Assembly: GCA_034408745.1 (NCBI GenBank)
Contig: JAWXCM010000293.1
Location: 1 to 15,451 of the forward strand
From: JAWXCM01 sp034408745
GTDB lineage: Bacteria > Acidobacteriota > Terriglobia > Bryobacterales > Bryobacteraceae
Length of the DNA stretch: 15,451 nt
Reading direction: 5' to 3'
Shown: piece after piece, positions 7,539 to 15,451 of the stretch
Layout: the number at the start of each line of letters is the position of its first letter
Position numbering within the stretch: the stretch's first letter is position 1
Made by a program: the position numbers and the translations under genes
Notes under the pieces: model-generated
What the model saw: only the letters and a program-made list of their open reading frames with translations
What the model was told of the DNA's origin: nothing
The model's database searches: none

Positions 7539-8150
7539 ATGAGCCGCAAGAACCGCTGGGTCCCGAATCTGACGTTGGCCGCGTGGTGCATCGCCGACAT
7601 CATTCGCTGGGCTCCCCACCTCACGCTGGAGGACGGGGTACTGCCCTTCGCCTTCCTGCTGTCGCTGCTCATCAGCTTCGCCGCGATGGCCTTCTTCTCC
7701 CTCTCAAGACCCGGCCCGACGCGAGTCGATAACTCCGCCGCTACCTGGCTGCTGGTCATCCTGAGCGCGACGTTACCCCAGTGCTTTGAGCTACTTCCGG
7801 CCCAGCCGCCGAACACCCTCTCGGACTGGGTGCTGCTCGCCAGCGGCCTGCTCCTGCTGGCAAGCGTTGCCTCGCTCCGCAATCGATTCGCGCTTCTTCC
7901 GGCTGACCGCGGCGTAGTTGCCCAGGGCCCTTACCGCCTGGTGCGACATCCCATCTACACGTCGTACCTGCTGGCCGACCTCACCGCCTGGCTTCCGGCC
8001 TTCGACCCCCTCGGCGCCGCCGTCTGGATCGCCGAAGCGGTTCTCTTCCACTACCGGGCGCGAGCCGAAGAGCGGCTCCTCTCGCAGGACCCGGCCTACA
8101 GTCGTTACGCCGAGGCCGTTCCCCATCGATTCCTGCCCGGCATCCTGTGA
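7539..8150 (+). CDS. Membrane methyltransferase of the isoprenylcysteine/phospholipid type (ICMT/PEMT-like)
   Basis: A 203-residue integral membrane protein with about five hydrophobic helices (near 34-54, 69-85, 96-113, 138-152 and 156-172). The hallmark is QGPYRLVRHPIYTSYLL (129-145), followed by EERLLSQDPAYSRYAEAVPHRFLPGI near the end: the SAM-binding RHPxY and EE...Y..Y...v.r.iPg motifs of the ICMT/PEMT/DUF1295 group. Members methylate prenylated or lipid substrates in the membrane; the bacterial substrate is rarely known and cannot be told here. ATG 7539 is chosen because GGAG (7531-7534) precedes it and because an earlier in-frame ATG (7452) would lie inside the STAND gene. It starts 22 nt after the STAND stop and could be co-transcribed. 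It is convergent, 11 nt apart, with the DUF2905-like gene. Confidence 0.8.
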   Translation: MSRKNRWVPNLTLAAWCIADIIRWAPHLTLEDGVLPFAFLLSLLISFAAMAFFSLSRPGPTRVDNSAATWLLVILSATLPQCFELLPAQPPNTLSDWVLLASGLLLLASVASLRNRFALLPADRGVVAQGPYRLVRHPIYTSYLLADLTAWLPAFDPLGAAVWIAEAVLFHYRARAEERLLSQDPAYSRYAEAVPHRFLPGIL

Positions 8151-8161
8151 AGCCAGCCGTG

Positions 8162-8368
8162 TCAGCGATTCCGTCCCAGAAACCACATCGCCAGAGTCAG
8201 CAACGCGCTCAGCAGCAAACTCGTAACCAATGGAAAGTAAAAGGTGAAGTTCCCGCGCCGGTACTCCAGATCCCCCGGCAGCCGTCCAAACGTGGAGATC
8301 CCCAGCCCTGCCAGAAACAACACCGCACCCGCAACCATGAGCAATTTCCCGAGTCCCATAACCCTCAT
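8162..8368 (-). CDS. Small DUF2905-like membrane protein
   Basis: A 68-residue protein with two membrane helices (about 7-27 and 43-64) joined by the short loop GRLPGDLEYRRGNFTFYFP. This LPGD...RRGNFTFYFPL signature is characteristic of the DUF2905 family, whose role is unknown. Two starts are possible: ATG 8368, with a GGGGGGAGA run touching it, and ATG 8359, which has that GGAG about 10 nt upstream and begins M-G-L-G-K as family members do. 8359 may be the true start. It ends 11 nt from the convergent methyltransferase stop and is divergent from secA. The same frame stays open far upstream, but that part is antisense to secA and not a real extension. Confidence 0.8.
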   Translation of the reverse strand: MRVMGLGKLLMVAGAVLFLAGLGISTFGRLPGDLEYRRGNFTFYFPLVTSLLLSALLTLAMWFLGRNR

Positions 8369-8491
8369 TCTCCCCCCGGTAACCGCGTATCGCAGGCCGC
8401 CGTCCAGGTAAGTGAATCCCGTGTTCAGCCCCACACATCTCAAAATCAAGACCGAGCATGCCTCCCCGCTGATAAACTGGTACTGAATTCC

Positions 8492-11331
<2,840 letters not shown>

Positions 11332-11347
<16 letters not shown>

Positions 11348-12279
11348 TTCTCCTCGCAGCGGTTTGCGCCTGCGGCCTCTCCGCGGCCATCCTCCCGGAT
11401 CAGTTCGGGAGCTACAGACGATCCGCTGCCGCACCCTCGGCCCTCACCCCGGCCGACCCGGCGCTCTGGGCGGAGTTCGGCTTTGAAGCAGGCGAAAAGT
11501 CGGAATACACCGGCGCGCGAGGCTCAGTCATCATCTCGGCCTGGCGCTTCGCCGACCCAACCGGGGCCTACGCGGCGTGGCAGGGCCAGGCGGCCTCCCC
11601 CAACGGACGCAAAGCCACTCAACAGAGTGGCAACTACCTCATTCGTATCGATAATGGGCCGCCACCCGATCCCATCGCCCTCCAGGAACTCACCTCGAAA
11701 CTGCCCAACCGGTTGAGCACTGCGCCGCCCCCGCTCGCCGGATACCTTCCCGACAAGGGCCGCATCCCCGATTCCGAGCGATATGCCCTCGGACCCACCG
11801 GACTCGCCCAGTTTGAGCCTCGCCTGCCCAGCGAAGTCGCATCCTTTGAGCGCGGAGCCGAAGTGCAAACGGCCCGCTACCGCAACGGAAACTCGGAGCT
11901 CCAGCTGACCATCGTTTCTTATCCTACCCCACAAATCGCGATCGAACGGTTTCGCCAGTTCGAGAAACTCCCCACCGCCGCCGTCAAACGATCTGGTACT
12001 ATGATCGCCTTCGTACCAGGGGCGAAGGAAAATGCGGTCGCCGCAAAGCTGCTCGCCGGCATCGAATATCGGCCCAAAGTGACGTGGAATGAATACCCTC
12101 CGTTGCACACGACACAGGACGCGGCGAAGATGATCCTGGCCATTTCCGCGCTCGCGTTCGGCCTGATTGTGTCGTCTTTAATACTGGGTCTTTTCTTCGG
12201 CGGAGGAAAAATTTTGGCCAGGCGGTTCGGCTTCATAGGTCCGGAAGACGACTTCACCAGCCTTCATCTCGGGCAATAA
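11332..12279 (+). CDS. DUF6599-like exported/membrane protein
   Basis: A 315-residue protein with an N-terminal signal sequence (MSRRLILLAAVCACGLSAA, 1-19), then ILPDQFGSYRR, an EFGFE...Y segment, RFADPTGAYAAWQ and a second module (about 165-255, PSEVASFERGAEVQTARYRNG...LQLTIVSYPTPQIA). It ends with a membrane helix near 272-296 and a short basic cytoplasmic tail. The layout and the RF-DPTGAYAA phrase fit DUF6599, a family I associate with Acidobacteriota; function unknown. ATG 11332 is chosen because it starts the signal sequence; GGAAAG lies 11 nt upstream inside secA. The 16-nt overlap with secA implies co-transcription and probably coupled translation. It is plausibly itself a Sec substrate. 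Confidence 0.75.
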
Positions 12280-12343
12280 AGTCAACAGGATAGAAGCAAA
12301 ACGAGTGGAATTTCCGGGATTTTACATTCCCGGGACATGGTAG

Positions 12344-12378
12344 GTAAGTCTCGACTCCTCAGACACTTACGTCTTTTT
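12344..12378 (+). terminator. Candidate Rho-independent terminator after the DUF6599-like gene
   Basis: GTAAG-TCT (12344-12351) pairs with AGA-(CA)-CTTAC (12361-12370) to give about 8 bp with a 2-nt bulge and a 9-nt loop. GTC and a run of five T (12374-12378) follow. The stem is not very GC-rich, so strength is uncertain. It lies 65 nt past the stop at 12279. A second small inverted repeat, CCGGGA/TCCCGG (12314-12319 and 12328-12333), precedes it without a T-run. Confidence 0.4.
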
Positions 12379-12388
12379 CTGAAAAGGC

Positions 12389-12417
12389 TTGACTTCAGCT
12401 TCGAACAGACCTAATAT
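12389..12417 (+). promoter_or_regulatory. Orphan sigma70-like promoter in the intergenic region
   Basis: TTGACT (12389-12394) matches five of six -35 bases. It is followed after exactly 17 nt by TAATAT (12412-12417), a four-of-six -10. No plus-strand gene begins downstream before 13201, which is more than 750 nt away behind the lipoprotein gene on the other strand. It therefore most plausibly drives the structured stretch directly after it. Predicted start near 12424. Confidence 0.45.
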
Positions 12418-12423
12418 CCAAAT

Positions 12424-12533
12424 CACATACAGATTTTGGCGGTCGCGAAACCGTCGGGTCTGGTTCTCCCATACATCGCCCCTCTCACAGGCGGGGCCCA
12501 ATGCCCACCCTCATCAGGTGGGCATTCTTATCT
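12424..12533 (+). ncRNA. Candidate small structured RNA, about 110 nt
   Basis: Downstream of the orphan promoter there are three consecutive hairpins. The first is GGCGGT (12438-12443) with ACCGTC (12450-12455), a 6-bp stem with one G-U pair and a 6-nt loop. The second is GCCCC (12478-12482) with GGGGC (12493-12497), loop 10 nt. The third is the perfect 10-bp stem AATGCCCACC/GGTGGGCATT (12500-12526) with a 7-nt loop, followed by CTTATCT, a weak T-tract. No reading frame with a credible start fills this span. The order promoter, stems, terminator-like stem is what a free-standing sRNA gene looks like. It matches no RNA family that I can recognise by eye. Confidence 0.4.
12500..12526 (+). terminator. 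Perfect 10-bp hairpin with weak T-tract
   Basis: The arms are AATGCCCACC (12500-12509) and GGTGGGCATT (12517-12526), with loop CTCATCA. Downstream on the plus strand comes CTTATCT; on the minus strand the flank is GGGCCCC, so termination would favour plus-strand transcripts. It would end either the candidate small RNA or leftover read-through from secA and the DUF6599-like gene. Confidence 0.5.
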
Positions 12534-12542
12534 GTGGCCCTT

Positions 12543-12622
12543 CTGAGGCGCCGCAGCCAGCTGGCCAACCCTGGAACCCCGCCAACCTGCGGCAGGCGCC
12601 CGGAAGCCCTGCACCGCCTCAG
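12543..12622. repeat. 80-nt imperfect inverted repeat
   Basis: CTGAGGCG (12543-12550) is the exact reverse complement of CGCCTCAG (12615-12622). After a 2x2 mismatch (CC/AC), GCAG (12553-12556) pairs with CTGC (12609-12612), giving 12 pairs in a 14-position stem. The interior also holds the palindrome GCCAGCTGGC (12556-12565) and CCTGCGGCAGG (12586-12596). It ends 12 nt from the stop of the leftward lipoprotein gene, so it may form the 3' end of that mRNA. It could equally be a REP-like intergenic element. No T-tract on either side. Confidence 0.45.
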
Positions 12623-12633
12623 CAACCGACCCC

Positions 12634-13038
12634 TCAGCTCTTCATGTCGGCTTTGAAGTTGTCCCAGGCCCGGTCTAACTTGTCGGCCGTACTGTCGAGC
12701 CCGTCCTTAAACCGTTCCCAGCCGTTTTCGGTCGAGTTCTTCATCTCGTTGTACTTCTCCCGGGACTCGGTCCGCATCTTCCGCAGGTCGTCCATCCTGG
12801 CCGCGTACGCCTTCTTTGCCTTGGCGTTCATCTTCCGCCCTTCCGCTTTCGCCCGCTCCTCGTCAATCTCGCGGTCGACCCGGTCCAGCCGGTCCTGCAT
12901 TCCCTTTTGGTAGCTTTCCCGGGCATTGTCCACCCTCGCCCGGGTCTGATCCGTTTCGGTCCGAGCTTCGGTCTGCGGCGCCGTCGAACATGCCGTCAGG
13001 CTCAGTGCGAGCAATCCGGCGAAAAAGTAAGTCCTCAT
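12634..13038 (-). CDS. Small coiled, highly charged lipoprotein
   Basis: A 134-residue putative lipoprotein. The signal peptide MRTYFFAGLLALSLTAC ends in the lipobox LTAC, so Cys17 would be lipidated and the mature protein anchored in a membrane facing the periplasm. The mature part is almost entirely charged and heptad-like (ESYQKGMQDRLDRVDREIDEERAKAE..., then KKAYAARMDDLRKMRTESREKYNEMKN), ending in an amphipathic segment with Trp and Phe (NGWERFKDGLDSTADKLDRAWDNFKADM). This suggests a long helical coiled coil, apolipoprotein- or Lpp-like in style, without a family I can name. The start is fixed by an excellent Shine-Dalgarno, GGAGGA (plus 13048-13043), 4 nt from ATG 13038; the open frame upstream is not coding. 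Divergent from the small membrane protein. Confidence 0.75.
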   Translation of the reverse strand: MRTYFFAGLLALSLTACSTAPQTEARTETDQTRARVDNARESYQKGMQDRLDRVDREIDEERAKAEGRKMNAKAKKAYAARMDDLRKMRTESREKYNEMKNSTENGWERFKDGLDSTADKLDRAWDNFKADMKS

Positions 13039-13042
13039 ACGA

Positions 13043-13048
13043 TCCTCC
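13043..13048 (-). promoter_or_regulatory. Consensus ribosome binding site deciding the lipoprotein start
   Basis: GGAGGA on the minus strand is 4 nt from the ATG at 13038. It selects this start over an upstream in-frame codon at 13119. Confidence 0.7.
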
Positions 13049-13200
13049 AGTACGTAAGACCACTTAGCAGACAGATCCTTTACTTTTTCCTGAGTCTCAC
13101 CGTGACTTACTGGCACCACGAGACACCTTTTGCGTCTATTTTTCGCAATACATGCGAGAAGTGTGTCGCCGTTTACGCACTTGTATACAGGGGAGCCGCT

Positions 13201-13350
13201 GTGGAATCCATCGCACTACTGGGTCTGGCCGGAGTTGTCGCGACGCTTATGATTCGTGAGGTTTGGTCGTACCTGCGCTGGAAGCGCAACCTCGATCAAA
13301 TCGACCGCGGCGAATGGACCCGCACCATTCGAGCCCTTCGCGATCGCTAA
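13201..13350 (+). CDS. 49-residue single-pass membrane protein
   Basis: A GTG start at 13201 opens a 49-residue protein with one membrane helix (about residues 3-25, SIALLGLAGVVATLMIREVWSYL) and a short basic tail (RWKRNLDQIDRGEWTRTIRALRDR) expected in the cytoplasm. The support is a strong Shine-Dalgarno, GGGGAG (13190-13195), 5 nt before the GTG, plus the sharp switch from non-coding-looking sequence to a clean hydrophobic-then-basic pattern. The frame is open further upstream but that part is antisense to the lipoprotein gene. It is convergent with argS, the stops being 6 nt apart. No family recognised. Confidence 0.65.
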   Translation: MESIALLGLAGVVATLMIREVWSYLRWKRNLDQIDRGEWTRTIRALRDR

Positions 13351-13356
13351 CTTCGC

Positions 13357-15312
13357 TTACATGTACTGCGGAACGTCGATGCCCAGCACCCCAAGCGTCC
13401 GCTCCAGCTGGACCCGGAAGTAATCCGTCATCCACATCAGGAACGTGCGGCGCTCCTCGTCCGTCTCGTCGACCACCCGGTAGTCCGAGTAAAACGTACT
13501 GAACGCCTGCGCCAGCTGGAACGCGTATCGGGCCACGTGCGAAGGTTCGCAGGATTGTACGGCCTTCTCGATGGCCGCCTCCGCCCGCGACGCCGCCAGC
13601 AACAGCTGCCAGAAATCCTCGCCCGCCAGCTGCCGGCCCATCGACTCGGCATTCAACGCCTGGCGGAAGTCCGGAATCTCGATGCCCCGCTCAGCCACTT
13701 TGTTCAGGATGCGGCGAGCACGGACGGCTGCGTATTGCGCGTACGGCCCCGTCTCGCCCTCAAAGCTCAGCGCCTCGCTCAGATCGAAAGCAATCACGGA
13801 ATTGCGGGTGAATTTCAGCATGAAATACCGCAGGGCTCCGACCGCAATTTGTGCCGCAACGGTTCGCCGGGTCTCTTCCGGATCCTCCGGATGCCGCGAA
13901 TTTACCTCTTCGAGTGCCCGGGTAATCAGCGCGTCCAGCAGATCGTCAGCCTTAATGCCGAGCCCTTTTCGCCCCGACACCTCGACATAGGCGCGCTGTT
14001 TGTCTTCCTCGGAGATCGGTATTCCCAGTTCCGCGCAAGTCGCCGGAGTGAGCGCCACCATCTCATAGGAGAAGTGCACCGAGGCGTCGGCCGCCTGGGT
14101 GTGGCCCAGCGCCCGAATGCCCGCCACCACCACGTCCTGCGTGTACGACTGCCGCGAATCGATCACGTTGTACACCCGGGTTCCACGGCCAAATGCCGGC
14201 TCGGGGTCACCCGTCGGGGTATCCTGCGTGACCCACAGCGGGTGGCCGCCGGCGTAGGTCCGCAGCACCCGGTAATGGAAATCCTTGCCCAGCAGCCCGA
14301 ATTTCCAGAGCTGATAGGCGATATCCTTTCCGACGTACGTCACCGTGCCGTTCGACCGCACAATAATCTTGTCGAAATCTTCGTCGTCGGCCTTCGCGTG
14401 CTCGGAGAAGGAAGTCCCCGACATTACCCAGCAGCCCTTGTTCTTCCCCTCGGTCTCGAAGTAAATCGCTTTGCGTTCTTTCAGCAATTCAAACGCGGTG
14501 GCCCAGAACCGCAGGTGGAGAATCTCACTCTCCCGCGGCAGCACGTCGTACTGGATGCCAAGCCGCAGCATCGTGTTCAGATGGCACTCGACAATCGCGT
14601 CGGCCACCAGATGCCCCAGTTCCGACAGGACACCGCCGCCGGCTTCAATCGAGTGCAGGGTCTCGGCCCGCCACTTCAGCGAATCCGGATTCGCTTTGAA
14701 ATAACTCGACGTCTTCGCGTACAGATCCCAGCAGTAGTAATCGAACTTGCCCGCCGCGATCAGAGCCCGAACGTCGTCCGGCGTTTTGTGCTCCAGAAAA
14801 TGGAACCCGGCCACCACATCGGCCACCTGCACGCCGGTGTTGTCGATGTAGTTCTGCACTTCCACCGTGCGGCCGGTCGAGCGCATCATTCGAACGAACG
14901 TGTCGCCGAGGATCGCGTTGCGGACGTGCCCCACATGCGCCGCTTTGTTCGGGTTGATGTTGGTGTGCTCGACGATTGTTTTGCCGTCTGACTGGGCGGA
15001 CGGCGCGGCGTCCAGCAGCACGCTGGCACCGTACACCGACCGGTCGAACCGCACATTGATGTACCCGCCGCCTGCCACTTCCAGCTTCGCCACGCCTTCG
15101 ATGTCATCGAGTTCGGCAATCAGCTCCTCGGCAATCTTGCGAGGCGGCTGGCGCAGCGGCTTAGCGAGCTGAAAAGCCACCGGCAGCGCCAACTCGCCAA
15201 ACGAGCTCTGACGCGGCTGCTCCAGCGCGACCGGGATGTCGGTCAGGCCATAGCGAATCACGATATGTCGGGAGACCGTCTCCAGAATGCGTTTTTCTAG
15301 TAAATGGAACAA
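13357..15312 (-). CDS. argS: Arginyl-tRNA synthetase
   Basis: A 651-residue class I aminoacyl-tRNA synthetase that charges tRNA-Arg. The N-terminal Add-1 domain (1-100) is followed by the ATP-binding signature NINPNKAAHVGHVRNAILGD, with HVGH at 126-129. The second signature is the ArgRS-type degenerate KMSKS, VSGRKGLGIK (about 445-454). GETGPYAQYAAVRARRIL and the C-terminal DALR anticodon-binding domain follow, ending in GIDVPQYM. The last residue Met after PQY is typical of ArgRS. It is longer than the common 550-600 residue bacterial form. The start is TTG 15312 (L-F-H-L-L-E-K-R); no in-frame ATG is available until well inside the protein. No Shine-Dalgarno at proper spacing. An ATG at 15317 is out of frame. 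Confidence 0.95.
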   Translation of the reverse strand: MFHLLEKRILETVSRHIVIRYGLTDIPVALEQPRQSSFGELALPVAFQLAKPLRQPPRKIAEELIAELDDIEGVAKLEVAGGGYINVRFDRSVYGASVLLDAAPSAQSDGKTIVEHTNINPNKAAHVGHVRNAILGDTFVRMMRSTGRTVEVQNYIDNTGVQVADVVAGFHFLEHKTPDDVRALIAAGKFDYYCWDLYAKTSSYFKANPDSLKWRAETLHSIEAGGGVLSELGHLVADAIVECHLNTMLRLGIQYDVLPRESEILHLRFWATAFELLKERKAIYFETEGKNKGCWVMSGTSFSEHAKADDEDFDKIIVRSNGTVTYVGKDIAYQLWKFGLLGKDFHYRVLRTYAGGHPLWVTQDTPTGDPEPAFGRGTRVYNVIDSRQSYTQDVVVAGIRALGHTQAADASVHFSYEMVALTPATCAELGIPISEEDKQRAYVEVSGRKGLGIKADDLLDALITRALEEVNSRHPEDPEETRRTVAAQIAVGALRYFMLKFTRNSVIAFDLSEALSFEGETGPYAQYAAVRARRILNKVAERGIEIPDFRQALNAESMGRQLAGEDFWQLLLAASRAEAAIEKAVQSCEPSHVARYAFQLAQAFSTFYSDYRVVDETDEERRTFLMWMTDYFRVQLERTLGVLGIDVPQYM

Positions 15313-15318
15313 ACCATT

Positions 15319-15353
15319 AGTATAGAAGACCCCTCTCGCCGGTTACTAACCGG
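15319..15353 (-). promoter_or_regulatory. argS: argS promoter region with palindrome over the -35
   Basis: On the minus strand TATACT (plus 15324-15319) is a near-consensus -10 six nt before the TTG start. The expected -35 position, 16-18 nt upstream, holds no TTGACA-like box. It is covered instead by the palindrome CCGGTTAGTAACCGG (15353-15339), a 6-bp inverted repeat around AGT. This arrangement fits an operator, or an activator site replacing the -35. The bound factor is unknown. Confidence 0.4.
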
Positions 15354-15451
15354 GGCATTTCAACAAATCGCCAAATGTCGTTTGACGGCCAACCTTTCTT
15401 GCTAGTACCATCGGGTACCCTTACGGCGATTTCTTATTAAAAGAGGTACTA

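Noticed and set aside
8147..8491. Extension of the secA frame upstream to 8147
   Set aside because: The translation (Q/P/R/H-rich) is unlike SecA and overlaps the DUF2905-like gene on the other strand. SecA proteins start at M-I-D-A-V-L.
12424..12600. SRP (4.5S) RNA
   Set aside because: A short TGGTTCTCCC stretch (12460-12469) recalls part of 4.5S RNA, but the essential GGAA-capped core with its GTCAGG and AGCAG sides is missing.
12389..12913. Plus-strand frame of 174 codons opposite the lipoprotein gene
   Set aside because: No ribosome site. It crosses the hairpins and the 80-nt dyad and then runs antisense to a gene with a signal peptide and perfect Shine-Dalgarno.
13106..13130. Sigma54-type promoter (TGGCAC followed by TTGC)
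   Set aside because: TGGCAC and the later TTGC are about 13 nt apart; the -24/-12 arrangement needs about 5.
13537..14991. 484-codon open frame on the plus strand opposite argS
   Set aside because: Shadow of argS with R/H/P-rich translation and no recognisable domain; the argS motifs on the minus strand are decisive.
15403..15451. TAGTACC/GGTACTA inverted pair at the right edge
   Set aside because: Only 7 bp, 35 nt apart and cut by the window edge; could be chance.

Overview
The window is a GC-rich bacterial chromosome segment, most likely from the Acidobacteriota (Solibacter/Bryobacter-like). That assignment rests on the DUF6599-type exported protein, the style of the ArgRS and glycosyltransferase proteins, and strong GC bias at third codon positions in the housekeeping genes. 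It is an inference from family knowledge, not a database match.

Layout, left to right. (1) At 1-24 a leftward reading frame probably begins and leaves the window, driven by a good minus-strand sigma70-like promoter at 31-59. (2) A family 2 glycosyltransferase (119-820, minus) is divergent from signal peptidase I, lepB (866-1456, plus). (3) A two-gene unit follows, with its own promoter (1468-1496). It holds a protein with a TIR domain and two further TIR-like modules (1539-3047), overlapping by ATGA a 1490-residue nSTAND1-type NTPase (3044-7516) that has one membrane segment, a coiled coil and a long helical C-terminal region. This is the accessory part of the window and looks like an immune or cell-suicide system inserted between two Sec-pathway genes. 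(4) A membrane methyltransferase of the ICMT/PEMT type (7539-8150) follows 22 nt later, convergent with a small DUF2905-like membrane protein (8162-8368, minus). (5) secA (8492-11347) overlaps by 16 nt a DUF6599-like exported or membrane protein (11332-12279). (6) A 354-nt gene-free stretch (12280-12633) is dense with structure: a terminator-like hairpin, a well-spaced promoter, three consecutive hairpins that may form a free-standing small RNA, and an 80-nt imperfect inverted repeat. (7) A small coiled lipoprotein (12634-13038, minus) is divergent from a 49-residue membrane protein (13201-13350, plus). (8) argS (13357-15312, minus) has a palindrome sitting in its promoter.

How the genes fit together. 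SecA pushes precursors through SecYEG and LepB removes their signal peptides. The DUF6599-like protein and the lipoprotein are likely substrates of that export route. The TIR/nSTAND pair is best read as a sensor-effector conflict system. In that reading the membrane-anchored STAND ATPase senses and oligomerises, and the separately encoded TIR protein is the probable NAD-consuming or signalling effector. The codon-use contrast is visible as open antisense frames: they run for kilobases through secA and argS but are repeatedly broken across the STAND gene. This supports a different history for the TIR/STAND insert.
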